64,000 nucleotides of DNA, taken from positions 38,632,032 to 38,696,031 of the forward strand of contig JBCFYV010011164.1 of NCBI GenBank assembly GCA_039000515.1. The letters are read 5' to 3'. The first letter of the stretch is position 1. Every line of letters begins with the position of its first letter. The DNA is from Timema cristinae. Lineage: Eukaryota; Arthropoda; Insecta; Phasmatodea; Timematidae. The position numbers and the translations under genes are program-made. Shown piece by piece: positions 1 through 10,601 of this stretch. The notes beneath the pieces were generated by a model that did no database searches, was not told where the DNA came from, and saw only the letters and a program-made list of their open reading frames with translations.

Positions 1-545
1 TTGGTCCACTGGCACGTTTAACCTTCTATCCCTTTTTGTACTATTTACCCTCGTTATCCTTTTCTCTCTTTTTCTCCTATAGCCATTTTGTTATGTTTAC
101 TTTTTAATCCTTTCTACAGTTTTAAGCCTTTAAGCCTACCGTATTTAAAAAAAATTGAATTAGGTTTTCTTTTTCCCTTTTTTAAATTTCACACCTTTTT
201 AATGAACTACCGGCATTGTTTGAGGAAAATCATTTTATGCTAAAATGGTAAGAAATTCAATACAAGCAAAAGGTTAGAAATCAGATCTAATCTATTTTTA
301 AAAAGGGTAAGTAATAAGGAAAAATGGACTAAATAGATTAAAGGGTAGTAAGGGAAAAGTAAAAATTGGTAAAAATTGCATAAAAAGTATTTCACCAAGC
401 TTCTTTCTATATATTAGATAATTGAATTATAATTTGTTATTCCTGGTAAATTAAAATTTTTTGTCTCACAATCCTTAAGAATTGAAAAAGCAGTAGACAT
501 TTCAATCAAGACCTCTATAAATGTATTTAAAATAAACTTTTGATT
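1..545. other. A+T-rich stretch, no feature seen
   Basis: Plain A+T-rich sequence with short homopolymers. No ORF, repeat unit or tRNA-like box stands out on either strand. Confidence 0.6.
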
Positions 546-870
546 TAATTTGTGGAAATATTTTTTTTGCTCGCACCCCCCGGGTAGACAAAAGTATTGC
601 TATCGTTATAAAAAACTTGAACTCTTGATAAATATCGAGTTTCATGACCTTCTGAAACAGAAAAAGTTATTTTTGCGATGCCGCCTATCTGCGTGTTTGT
701 ATCTCTGCATAAAGCCTAAACCATTTCATCGATCAGGCTGAAACTTTATATTTAGGGTTTTGATAGGGCTCCCCAGAGAGGTTTTTGGAATTAGATATCC
801 AAACCTAAGATTATAGGTAGTTTATTTAACGACGTTGACTACTAAGCGAATTCAGAGCGATTTTATGAAG
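546..870 (+). repeat. R1 dispersed repeat, left fragment
   Basis: It matches the repeat at 19,780-20,850 over a run that includes 'aaaccatttcatcgatc', then 'atatttagggttttgatagg', then 'tttttggaattagatatcc'. The match stops near 835-900, where a more G+C-rich segment begins, and R1-like sequence resumes at about 1,395. The 63-codon frame at 550-741 lies inside the repeat and is not a gene. Confidence 0.75.
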
Positions 871-1394
871 CGAATTACTTCTTAACTTAACGAACTCATG
901 CATAAAATATATGGCCTCATCTGACAGTTCTTACCCCCTCCATGACTACCCTTATCCTCTTTATCTCTCTGTGTCAGGAGGGTACAAACTCCACTCACCA
1001 CTCAGGAAGACCGCACACTGGACTCGCGTGGTCCACACACTGGACTCGCTGGTCCACACACTGGACACGCCGGTCCACACACTGGACTCGCTGGTCCACT
1101 CCCAGTTTCACTAGTTAAGAACCAAGAACTGAGCACACCTGGCTATCGCTGAGCATGTATATATATATATGGGTGGTGCCAACTAAGGGTCTCGAATCCT
1201 CCACTTCTAGACTACTAGGCCAGAATCAAAAGAACCCAGACCCATCCAGACGTGTCTCCGTCCTCCCCCTCGGCCCCTCTAATTCCCCAGTCAAGTTATA
1301 TGGCCGCTGCCTACTTGCTAGACAAGGAGGGCGACAGAGAGAACAAGGAGCGCAGCCAGGGTAAACAATGAGAGCACGCTGGTCCTGGTGTTAA
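871..1394. other. G+C-richer insertion splitting R1
   Basis: This block of about 500 bp separates two R1 pieces and is clearly richer in G+C than its surroundings. It holds the 21-bp minisatellite, a (TA)n run near 1,160 and, near 1,188, a reversed tRNA-like B-box ('ctcgaatcc'), so an old SINE head may be present. Two short frames (911-1114 and 1155-1364) cross it. Neither resembles a family I know, and the first is mostly minisatellite. It could be an unclassified transposon or the solo end of a larger one. Confidence 0.4.
1014..1100. repeat. 21-bp minisatellite, about 4 units
   Basis: The unit is 'cacactggactcgctggtc' plus two bases, repeated about four times with a few substitutions. Because 21 is a multiple of 3, the array stays open and would read as a VHTLDSL heptapeptide repeat. 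That is a by-product of the period, not evidence of a protein. Confidence 0.9.
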
Positions 1395-1570
1395 ACACTA
1401 ATCTCGTTACAATATCTCCGAAACTATTTGAGATATGAAATTACTTATTTTAAATATGTAGGTATATTAATAATAAAAATCTTTTATTTGAAATATACAT
1501 TTTCATAAAACCAATAATTTTCATGCTATACGCAAATAAATATAAGTGTACAAAAATTCGTTTTACTAGC
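1395..1570 (+). repeat. R1 dispersed repeat, right fragment
   Basis: It matches 20,215-20,345, with 'actatttgagatatgaaatt' followed by 'ataaaaccaataattttca' and 'gctatacgcaaata'. It is the continuation of the R1 copy that starts at 546. Confidence 0.75.
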
Positions 1571-2472
1571 GCAAGAAGTTTTCATATTATCTCACTTAAT
1601 AACGTTTTTACCTCACTTTTAGAGGCGTATGACGCCAATGATATTTAAAGTGTAACTTGAGTTGCTTTTATCAATCCTTCTATTTTTACCTCAGGAATAA
1701 ACAGCCGAAGTTTTTTGGAATGTTTTAGATACACGCTGTGTGTAAGTGTACATTTATTTGATAAATCTACTAGATTAAAGGGAAAAACCCCTCACTCATC
1801 ATCGTACATCCCAACCCCTGACCCTGGAAACTTGAAAATTTTCTTGGAAGGAAAATAGAGTAAACTCCCTCATATAACCATACAAATCTAAAATCTGGAA
1901 ATTTATAAATGGGGTTCTATGAAATGCGAGGCTTATAATTAATTTTTTTAGATGGGTTAGAAAATTAATTTGTCAGACAGATTGAGAGAAAACTCCTGCT
2001 AGCCCGATTAACCTTTAGATTTGAAGTTTAAAAGAGTGAATTGGAAAGAAATGGTTTAGGGGGTGTTAAATATTTCAAAAACTAATAGTAATAAGCTATG
2101 GTTCAGTGTGGTATGAAATTGAAATTTAGTGAGTAAGAAAATTAAACCACTCAGAATTAATATTAAAGGCTAAAAATGTTAAATTTTTGGTTAGGACTTC
2201 GTGAAACAGGGGCTTGGTGTCCTTAACTGAAAAAAACACTTTGAGGCGTGATATAAATTTTAACTCAAAGGTAGAAAGACAAATCCAGATATCCTAACCA
2301 ATCTTAAAATTTATAGTTTCTATGTTTATGTTTATGTTGTTTAAATGTAAAGAGGGGAGACTTACAATTTCCAAACTAAAGGAAATAACTTTTTTTCTTT
2401 GTAGTATTAAAATGAAATTCATCAATCAGGTATAAAGAACAATCTATAAACCATCAGAGACTTAAGATTTTC
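1571..2472. other. No recognisable feature
   Basis: A+T-rich sequence with no long ORF, no clear repeat and no tRNA-like boxes seen. Confidence 0.55.
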
Positions 2473-2745
2473 GCAGTTTATTAAAAAAACTATCGGAATG
2501 GATACCATTCCGAGTGGATACAATTCCAGTTTTTGTGGATATAATTCCAGTGGATACAATTCAGGATTTTCACAAAAGCAGTTTATTAAAAAAACTATCG
2601 GAATGGATACCATTCCGAGTGGATACAATTCCAGTTTTCGTGGATATAATTCCAGTGGATACAATAATTTCAGGATTTTCACTAAAGAAATTTATTACCA
2701 AACTATTGGAATGGATACCATTCCGAGTGGATACAATTCAGTCCC
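2473..2745. repeat. 105/108-bp tandem repeat, 2.7 units
   Basis: The motif 'gaatggataccattccgagt' recurs at 2,496, 2,601 and 2,709, so the spacings are 105 and 108 bp. Each unit itself contains shorter 'gtggatacaattcca' sub-repeats and a small palindrome (GGAATGGATACCATTCC). Both spacings are multiples of 3, which explains three overlapping open frames on the two strands (2498-2773, 2514-2759, 2422-2682). I treat those as artefacts of the repeat. Confidence 0.92.
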
Positions 2746-3535
2746 CTCCCACAAACTGATGCAAAATGTATAGCATTGTACAGAATGTCATTAGAGAGAT
2801 ACCTTGAAGAGAACATTAAATGTTGAATAATTGTCCATTCATGATGATTGAGTGTGTAACTGAGGTAACCCAGCGACTAACATATTGAGTTTCCAGTGAC
2901 TAATAACGAACGCATCGTAAACCTGTTAGCAAACAGTAACCTCGTGAGTGGACTGATATTGAAATACATTAGTGGTGATGATCAAGCTACTTATTAGTAA
3001 TCTAGGGTCTACCAATTTCACTTTTGAGTCTTATTTGAGTAGCTCCTTGGATGAATGGTCTTAGATTATAGAGTTTACATAGTCCTGAAACTCAATACTT
3101 TACAGTGGTATTTTCAAGATGACAGACTTAGAGGTACTTTTAATAAATATTATCTAATTAAAAATGGATTTATAAATTTTATTAAAAATGTATTTTGTTT
3201 CTAAAACTATGTATACAACCGTAGCTGCTTTAACTTATAGAAAAGGCTTTCTTTGATTAATTTAATTCAACAAGTTACCTCTGATCCTCGAGGTAATTAT
3301 TGATACATAAGAAAGTAGGCTTAAATTTTGTGTTTATAGGTCGTTCAATTTATGTGTGAAATCAAACGACCTGAAGAATTTATAGGATCCAGGACAATAT
3401 AACTTTGGTTGTCCACTTTCACTATCAAATATTAACATAATATTTTAACAATAAACACCATATTATTTAAACGATAGAAGTGTGGTCCTTATACTAAGCA
3501 ATAGTTTGTATGTATTATATCATATTATATATTAA
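2746..3535. other. No recognisable feature
   Basis: A+T-rich, unique-looking sequence. No coding signal or repeat structure recognised. Confidence 0.55.
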
Positions 3536-3561
3536 GTTATATATATATATACAATGTGTTA

Positions 3562-3610
<49 letters not shown>

Positions 3611-3611
3611 T
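3536..3611. repeat. (TA)n microsatellite
   Basis: Two near-perfect TA runs separated by a short 'caatgtgttatattt' spacer, ending just 5' of a SINE-C copy. Confidence 0.95.
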
Positions 3612-3639
3612 GTGTTATATTTTGAAATCAATGTTCATT

Positions 3640-3985
3640 GTATAGTGGTCAGTGCACCTGACTACGAACCTAGGAGTCCCGGTTTCAATTTTCGGCTAAT
3701 ACCGTAGGTATTTTTGACGGATGTGGAATTATCCTAACGGTCACCGGAGTTTGGTTAGTTAGGATTAAGATAGGTTAACGATCACTCCTTACTCCACACC
3801 TTCATAATAACTATCATCACATCATTTTATTACGGGCACAAAGTATATACCTCATAATTGTCCCCTTGGCAACATTCTGTGCCATCAGATCAGCTACACT
3901 CACAGGTGTTTGAACTTGTTAATATATATATATCTCTCAGTCAAAGAGACCATAAGCTAAGAAGAAGAAGAAGAAAAAAAGAGCA
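3640..3985 (+). mobile_element. SINE-C copy (tRNA-derived, AAG tail)
   Basis: The head has an A-box-like 'tagtggtcagtgcacctg' and a degenerate B-box 'ggtttcaatt'. The body matches the copy at 15,973 ('gaattatcctaacggtcacc', 'ttaggattaaga'). The 3' end has 'tctctcagtcaaagagacc' and then (AAG)n and poly-A. This is a Pol III-type non-autonomous retrotransposon that would need LINE machinery in trans. The copy is old and has many substitutions. Confidence 0.8.
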
Positions 3986-4560
3986 GTAATCAAAAATCGA
4001 TTGTTAGTGGACTAGGTACCTTTAAATTCGACTAATATCCGGTTTGAGCAAAATTGATAAAGCAACTTTCAAAAATATATCTTAAGTAAACTATTCTTAT
4101 CCACCTATAAATAATATTCTCCTCCATTAACATCTAAATAACAAGTTTGAAATAAATCCATAAAACTGTTTTGTCTGTTGCCTCAGGTACAGACAGAAAG
4201 ACAGAAACTATATATATATTTTAGTTGTAGAATAGCTACATGAAGAGTAAAGACATCGAATAATATTGAGCCGTAAAATATTGTTACATTTACAATACAT
4301 TCTCTACATGATATCGTAATTGCCTTTAATGCTGCATGTGGACTGTGACAACAGTAAAGCTTTCTGTTGTGAAAAAATAATAAGGTCTTGGTGGTTGGGA
4401 GATCCCTAAGGAACTGGGATAGGGATACCTGTCCAATTTGCCTCTCTCCCCCTTCCCTTTATTCACAATGCTGAATGGCCTTTCTTGTGTTATGATCCCA
4501 TTACGATTATTTAGCAAATAAAATCTAAAGCATGCCTAGTTTTTAAAACTATAATACTTG
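3986..4560. other. No recognisable feature
   Basis: A+T-rich. The minus-strand frame 4326-4517 shows no recognisable protein features. Confidence 0.5.
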
Positions 4561-4872
4561 AAATATGGTATATTATTATTATTATTATTATTAGCACCAC
4601 GTCTTACTACCCATTCGGGTTATACGCACTTACGCTAATGTGTAATGGTAGGGTGATTGTGAGATGAAATGAAGGACCTACAGTTTAACGTGGAATCCGA
4701 ACCACGGTGGCGACCTGGCATTCCCACATTCACAAGATGTCTTGTCAGAGGTGTAGGAAGGGTTTGGAAATCAGATAAATCTGTGCCGGGAACGAGGATC
4801 GAACCCCGGCCGCCAGCATAGAAGTCTGACACGTTACCCCTAGACCACCAGGTCTCCCAAAATAAATATGGT
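4561..4872 (-). mobile_element. SINE-A, full-length, with TSD
   Basis: Complete minus-strand copy of the window's main SINE. The (ATT)n tail complement lies at 4,571-4,592 and the tRNA-like head ends near 4,858 (reversed A-box 'tacccctagaccaccagg', reversed B-box 'gattgaacc' type). The flanks carry a direct repeat, 'aaatatggtata', on both sides: 4,561 and about 4,864. This is the target-site duplication of target-primed reverse transcription. The 85-codon frame 4635-4892 is SINE sequence. Confidence 0.93.
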
Positions 4873-5650
4873 ATACTCGTAGTATTCACCAAATCTAATA
4901 CTTATTTTTAGGTAGACTTTAATATTTAATAAAACCTACACTAACTCTACCCTAAAAAGGATTGGCGACGTCCCTTTTACTACATTTAAGAAAAAAGATC
5001 ACAGGAAATTCACCCATTGTCTAAACCTTAAAAGAGAATTTCTTTCCCTCATTTTTTTTTGTTTCTTTTCTCTACGTAGATAATGGAGGTATGTTGTTTC
5101 ACATCACGATCTGGCAACACCGAAGAGGAACAAATTGATGTATTTACAATGGATGACATCCACATGTTTGGAAAAGTGCCAATCCTACTCCTTCCTTTAC
5201 TTCATCGACGTTCTTACCCTAAAAGGAAACTCATTTTTCTTTATCTCTTTTCATTCTGTGCGTTTTTTTTTCACAGTATTCCCCTCCTTGCCATTTTTTT
5301 ATTTCTTCTGATATAAGTGAAGACGCGTTGGTGATACTCATGAAAGTGACGCTTAAAAAACAAAGATCTCTCTTTCTTCTTCCCTCTAATATAATCTTCC
5401 CCCTGAAGACCAACGAGTGAAAATATTTTTTTAAATTGACTAGTGAAACTATGTTATCATTTTAAAATGCTTTTGTAACGTTACAAAAACAAACTTGGTA
5501 AAACGCCACTTATATTAATATGAGCAACTGCTTAGTTTTAAATTGGTCAGACATGGTCATTAAAATTTGATAAAATGATACTTTTTGTTGTGATGGTTAT
5601 ATAGCTCAAATAACTACGGTGTATGTATAGTCATATATATAATTAAAAAA
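4873..5650. other. No recognisable feature
   Basis: Contains T-rich runs and one plus-strand frame (5083-5316) followed by hydrophobic, T-driven codons. No family recognised and no splice-supported structure seen. It could hold a decayed element. Confidence 0.45.
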
Positions 5651-5651
5651 C

Positions 5652-5773
5652 AGGAACACCATTTAGTCCCCCAAATGTCAATCCCTCACGATGAAAGAAT
5701 ACAAATTATATTTTTTCAGCCATACAGGATTTGAATCAGGTACTCTTAATTCAGTATGTAGAACAACTATTGA

Positions 5774-5807
<34 letters not shown>

Positions 5808-6470
5808 TGAATATACTCTATTATATTAAATATTGACTCATATATTATTATATATATGAGTCAATAGTCACATTTGAATAAGGTACCTGATTCAAATCCT
5901 GTATGTGAAAAATATTAATTGATTCTTATGTGATGGATTATTTATATTGTCGTCCATATTTAGTAGTTTGTAATGTGTTAATATAATCATACTTAAGAAA
6001 TACTGATTAATACTTAAATAAAACATATAGACATGTAGCCAATTTTACATACTTTATGAATAGAATATTATATTTTTTCAGCCATACAGGATTTGAATCA
6101 GGTACTCTTAATTCAGTATGTAGAACAACTATTGACTCATATATATTTTATATATATATATAATATTGAATCAACTACTATTGTAGACCAACTATATATA
6201 TATATATATATATATATGAGTCAATAGTTGTTCTACATACTGAATTAAGAGTACCTGATTCAATCCTGTATGGCTGAAAAATATATAATTTTATTCTTTC
6301 ATCGTGAGGGATTGACATTTGGGGACTAAATGGTGTTCCTGTTCCATATTTAAGTTAGTTTAGTAATGTGTTAATATAATCAATACTTTAAGAAATTACT
6401 GGATTAATACCTTAAATAAAACATATAGACAGGTGTAGCGCAACTTTTACAGTACTTTATGACATAAGGA
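5652..6470. repeat. Compound palindrome of SINE-E-like copies
   Basis: The arm at 5,652-5,785 is the near-exact reverse complement of 6,205-6,345: 'aggaacaccatttagtccc' on one side and 'gggactaaatggtgttcct' on the other. A second, shorter inverted pair (about 6,066-6,150 and 5,855-5,925) is interleaved, and a direct repeat of 'aaataaaacatatagaca' type sequence closes each half (5,950-6,062 and 6,341-6,465). Runs of TA form the turns. The arms carry a tRNA B-box-like 'gattcaaatcc' and resemble SINE-E (55,930). The whole therefore looks like head-to-head SINE-E copies that were then duplicated. Confidence 0.85.
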
Positions 6471-6474
6471 ATTG

Positions 6475-6688
6475 AAAGTGCATTACTTTACTTACAAAAG
6501 TACGCTACTTATTTCTATTTTATGCTAGTTTCATCCATTCCACCTCATTACATGCTAGCTCTTTCAGGTCCATTCTAAAGTTATCGTCTCATCTGCATCT
6601 AGGTCTTCCCAATGGTACTTTCCCATTGGATTTGATACTAAATACTCTGAATATGGTTCAATTCTCTCACCGTAATTTACAATATTTG
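6475..6688 (-). pseudogene. Non-LTR retrotransposon RT, C-terminal remnant
   Basis: On the minus strand the frame reads GERIEPYSEYL, then, after a frame change, LGRPRCR, a stop, and DDNFRMDLKELACNEVEWMKLA followed by a stop codon; I quote these only in short pieces. The order (GER..P..V, GKRPLGRPR.RW.DN, MDL.E.G, W..LAQ) is the usual C-terminal end of endonuclease/reverse-transcriptase polyproteins of arthropod LINEs, lying after the RT domain. The reverse-transcriptase core itself is absent, so this is a 5'-truncated insertion. At least one frameshift and one internal stop rule out function. The same family appears at 17,150. Confidence 0.82.
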
Positions 6689-6756
6689 GAATGTGAGGAA
6701 TGCCAGGCCTCCACCGTGGTTCGGATTCCACGTTAAACTGTAGGTCCTTCAAATAA
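6689..6756 (+). mobile_element. SINE-A internal fragment
   Basis: A 60-bp piece of the SINE-A middle ('aatgccaggcctccaccgtg', 'ggattccacgttaaactgta'). Both the head and the shared 3' end are missing. It abuts the LINE remnant directly. Confidence 0.85.
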
Positions 6757-6964
6757 TACAATATTTGACTATCCTAATAATGTCTTTTGATGAGTACAGT
6801 GTATGAACATTAGAATTACGTGACCTCCTCCACTCCCTAATATCCTCATAACGTTTTGAAACAAATATCTTCCTACATAATATGTATGTATACCATTTAT
6901 ATCTTCTTATATATAATTTAATAATATATTATAATATAATTAATAATATAATTAATAAAAATTA
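6757..6964. other. A+T-rich spacer
   Basis: Contains a run of TAATATA-type palindromic sequence near 6,900-6,955. Nothing else seen. Confidence 0.5.
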
Positions 6965-7205
6965 CGAGAAGAGACTGAACAGATTTTGACAAATAATCAT
7001 TTCAATGGTTAGGAGTCCAGGATATCAGAAAAAAATAGTAGTTTCCCACGAATACCCGATTTTCACAGAGAATTTTCAGTTTTACATTATTTGTTTAGTC
7101 GCCATGGAAACCGTTATTTGCTGCATGACTGTAAATCTCTAAATAAAATATATCTCTTTGGCTAAAAAATAATAACTCAATCGTTATTTGTTGGTCCGAA
7201 CACAT
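6965..7205 (+). repeat. Diverged direct repeat F, left copy
   Basis: It aligns with 8,560-8,830: 'ggttaggagtccaggat' with 'ggttaggggtcaaggac', 'catggaaaccgttatttg' with 'catggaaactattatttg', and 'tctttggctaaaaaataata' with 'tctttggctaaaaataata'. The copies are clearly related but old. The element class is unknown. Confidence 0.7.
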
Positions 7206-7785
7206 CACAATTTTCTCTTTGGATGCTGGTTATAACACATCTTAATTGAGATGCCTAAACTGGGGAAACATTTATTTATTATTGGAATGTTGCTATCGTT
7301 AATTCGCATTTAAATCAATAATATTGAGTATAATTCTAAAATTAAACTGTTAAGTTGTTAAATTTGTGAAAATATGGTCTACGTTTTGTTTAGCGCGTGA
7401 TAAAATGATGTTTAAATATGTATTGGTATGTATTAGAAGCTCAAAAACGATCAAATTATATTGAATAATGTTTAAAAATAGACATTTTAAGTATCTAAGT
7501 ATGAGTTTTGGTCTTCATTTTTTTCAAATAATAGGTTTTAATGTTCAGTTAATTCAAATAATGTGTTTTTATAATCATATAAGCAAATAGTAACAAAATA
7601 CAAATACTTAAATTAAGCTATGTTTTTATTTTACTGCTTAACTTTGGAAGTAATGCTTTTTGTAGCCCATCTATCTTTTAAAATGTTTACACATACACTA
7701 AGTTCAGTTATGTTTCCATGTTGATATTTAATTTTGATGGAATGATATTTCAAATTACCGTTATATTTCGTGTACCACATCTATA
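7206..7785. other. No recognisable feature
   Basis: A+T-rich sequence between the left F repeat and the CT-rich tract. Confidence 0.5.
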
Positions 7786-8520
7786 TTTTCACATTCTATA
7801 TCTCTATCTGCACTCTCTCTAACGCTCTCACACAATTTTACTCGCATTCTCTCCCCTCACACATCACTCTATAACATACACTCTCTCAAATTATCTTATT
7901 TTATTCTCTCTCTCACACACTATCTACAGTAACATACACTCTCAATTACACAATCTCTCTCAAATTATCTTTATTATACCCTTTCTTAACTCCCTCTCAA
8001 ATGCTTTCTCACTCAAACGCTCTTTCTTTCTCAAACGCTCACTATCTCACAAATTCTCACTCTCTGTTTCTCAAACACTTGCTCTCTATCACTCAAATCT
8101 ATAGCTCAAACTCTCTCTAAACCACTCTCACTCTCTATATATATCAATATCGCTCTCTCTATTTCAAACTTAATTTCTCCCTCTCAAACTCTCTTTATCT
8201 CAAACTCACACTCAAATTTCTCCCTCTAACTCTCTCTAAAACTTTCTCTCCAAAACTACCTTAAACTCTGTCTCTAACTTTCTCTCACTCTAATTTTCTC
8301 TCTCTAAACTAATCTCTCCCTCTCTCAAAATCTCTCTCACATACCGGCACATTTTCCCTCTCTTTCACACAATATCTCTCCCAAAAGTCACACTATCTTT
8401 TTTCATAAACACACTCACACATGTCACGCATTCTTCCTCACATATATTATTTTTCTATCTCTCACTCACTCTCTCTCACTTTCTCTCACACACATTCTCT
8501 CTTCTCACATACACACACAT
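7786..8520. repeat. CT/CA-rich low-complexity tract
   Basis: About 730 bp of degenerate 'ctctctcaaac' and 'ctctcacac' units on the plus strand (GA-rich on the other). The strand asymmetry is strong and no single unit length holds. It is bracketed by the two F repeats, so it may be the expanded interior of one element. Confidence 0.9.
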
Positions 8521-8559
8521 TTGAATGATATAATTTAATAGGTCTATATTTTATAGTTT

Positions 8560-8830
8560 AAATTAATAGTAAAGATTCTTCAGAATTGTAACCAGCAAAT
8601 TCATTTTAAAGGTTAGGGGTCAAGGACGCTGGCAAAAATATCAGCCTAAAACTAAAACTAAATTTTCCTTGTGGATTTTCTCTATTTTATTCTGTGTAGG
8701 CAGCGGCTAAACTGTACAATTATTCTTTGTTTACATCATGGAAACTATTATTTGTGTAATAATGTATATCAGCAAATAAAATATTTATCTTTGGCTAAAA
8801 ATAATAACAGTTTAATAATTCTTACTTGAG
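8560..8830 (+). repeat. Diverged direct repeat F, right copy
   Basis: Partner of 6,965-7,205, in the same orientation and about 1.6 kb away. Identity is far too low for recent LTRs. Confidence 0.7.
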
Positions 8831-9027
8831 TGGTTTGGTGCAACGAATAGATATAGAACTGGGAGAGGGGTCGTTTTAAATTATTTCTCATCGTGGATGG
8901 AAGAGGGAAAACTATAAGTTTTGATTCAAATTAAACGACAAAAGCTAAATATCCATGTAATTTGATGACCTTTGACGAGTAAACTTTTTATTAGAAAGTC
9001 AAGGTAGGTCTTATTATACATATTTTT
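8831..9027. other. A+T-rich spacer
   Basis: No feature seen. Confidence 0.5.
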
Positions 9028-9104
9028 TTCCGGGACCGAGGATTAAACCCCGGCTGCCAGCATAGAAGTCTGACACCTTACCCCTAGACCTCCAGGTCAC
9101 CTAC
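9028..9104 (-). mobile_element. SINE-A head only
   Basis: Minus-strand tRNA-like head, with the B-box complement 'ggattaaacc' and the A-box complement 'tacccctagac'. Nothing 3' of the tRNA part is present. That is the opposite of the usual 5' truncation and suggests internal priming, deletion or replacement by the adjoining minisatellite. Confidence 0.88.
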
Positions 9105-9109
9105 ACTAG

Positions 9110-10025
9110 GTTCAATCAACGCTAACCTTTAGGATATATGTCAGACATACACTCTGCCCAGTTAGCGTCAATCGCTAGGGTTAATGTCAAAGTCACTATC
9201 TGTTCAGTCAACCTCCAGGGACAAAACAAAGGCACTATCTGTCTAGTCAACGTAAACCTCCAGGATTAAAGTTAAAGTAACTAAATGTTCAGTCAACATC
9301 AACCTCCAGTGTTAGAGTATAGGTAACTAACAGTTTAATCAACGTCAACCTGTAGGGTTAGAGTCGAAGTTACTAACGATTTGGTCAACAAAAACCTCCA
9401 GGTTTAAGCCGAAGTAACTAGCTGTTCCGTAAACGCCACACTCCAAGGTTAAGGTAAAAGTCATTCACTGTTGAGTAAACACCAACGTTTAGGGTTAAAA
9501 ACATAGTAGCTAATTGTTCGGTCAACGTCAACCTCGAAGAATAAAGTCAAAGTAACTAAATCTTACGTCAAAGTCATACTCCAGTGTTAACGTTGAATTA
9601 ACTAACGGTAAAGTTAACGTCAACCTCCAAAGTTAAAATAAAAATCCCTATATATTCTGTCAACGTCAACCTCCAAGGTTAAAGTCAAAGTAATTATCTG
9701 TTTTGTCAACGTAAACCTTAAGGATTATATTCAAAGCAACGATCTGTTCAGTAAATGTCAACCTTCAAATTTAGGTTAAAGTCACTAATTGTTCTGTCAA
9801 CGTCAACCTCTAAGGTTAGAGTAACAACAGTCACTAGCTGTTCTGTTAACGTCAACCTCCAAGGTTAATGAAAACATCACTATCTGTTCTGTCAACGTCA
9901 ATCTTCAGGACTAGAATCAAAGTAACTTTCTGTCTAGTCAGCGTAAACCTCCAGGGTTAAAGTCAAAATAACTTACTTTCTAGCCCACCTACAAGTCTAA
10001 AGTCAAAATCACTTGTAAATTCAGT
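9110..10025. repeat. 46-bp minisatellite, about 19 degenerate units
   Basis: A recurring block 'tcaacgtcaacctcca' then 'ggttaaagtcaaagtaact' then 'tctgttc' repeats every 45-50 bp (for example near 9,613, 9,658, 9,705, 9,750 and 9,795). Units differ by many substitutions and small indels, so the array is old. No unit is conserved while its neighbour varies, so it is not a repeat-spacer array. Confidence 0.93.
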
Positions 10026-10117
10026 TACTCCAGGCCACAATACTTAAAGTAAAGTCGGTCCCCCAAATTTATTCAACATAACTTTTATTTAAAACGTGTA
10101 TTTTAATATTAATATTG

Positions 10118-10432
10118 TGGGTGACCTGGTGGTCTAGGGGCAAGGTGTCAGACTTCTATGCTGGCGGCCGGGGTTCAATCCTTGGTCCCGGCACAGATTT
10201 ATCTGATTACCAAACCCTTCCTTCACCTCTGACAAGATGTGTATTAATCACAACTTGTGAATGTGAGGAATGCCAGGCCTCCACCGTGGTTCGGATTCCA
10301 CGTTAAACTGTAGGTCCTTCATTTCATCTCACACTCACCCTACCATTACACATTAGCGTAAGTGCGTATAACCCGAACGGGTAGTAAGACGCGGTGCTAA
10401 TAATAATAATAATATTAATATTAATTATAACG
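10118..10432 (+). mobile_element. SINE-A, insertion-bearing subfamily
   Basis: Full-length. A-box 'tggtctaggggcaaggtg', B-box 'ggttcaatcc', 3' end 'aacgggtagtaagacgcgg' and an AAT tail. After 'ctgacaaga' it carries 'tgtgtattaatcacaa', where the main form has 'cat'. This gives a net 13-bp gain shared with the copy at 62,606. The head resembles a tRNA-Arg(UCU)-like sequence (GACTTCTA at the anticodon position), which is an inference from memory of tRNA form. Confidence 0.93.
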
Positions 10433-10601
10433 TCAAAATAAAGCAACATTTTAGAAAACATTTAAAAAAATGGTTGAACATAAGAGTTATAATTAAAAGT
10501 TAGGACTTAGATAAATTAATCTAGAAATATATATAAAAGATAATTTATAGATTAAACAGTTGCTAAATTGGCATATGTATTAAGGGAAATTACAAGTCAA
10601 A
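10433..10601. other. A+T-rich spacer
   Basis: No feature seen. Confidence 0.5.

Noticed and set aside
2422..2773. Overlapping 81-91-codon frames on both strands
   Set aside because: They are produced by a tandem repeat whose period is a multiple of 3. No start context or domain.
5083..5316. 77-codon plus-strand frame with a hydrophobic tail
   Set aside because: The tail is produced by T-rich runs. No signal peptide logic, no domain, no repeat support.
6965..8830. F repeats as LTRs of a retrotransposon
   Set aside because: The copies are strongly diverged, no primer-binding site, polypurine tract or gag/pol sequence lies between them, and the interior is low complexity.
9110..10025. Regular repeat array that might be read as CRISPR
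   Set aside because: The units are contiguous and diverge all along their length. There are no conserved repeats with unique spacers, and the DNA is eukaryotic.
10118..10195. tRNA gene candidate (A- and B-boxes present)
   Set aside because: The 5' and 3' ends do not pair as an acceptor stem, and the same head recurs in twelve SINE copies. It is a tRNA-derived SINE head. The same applies to the heads at 15,973, 42,906 and 55,930.
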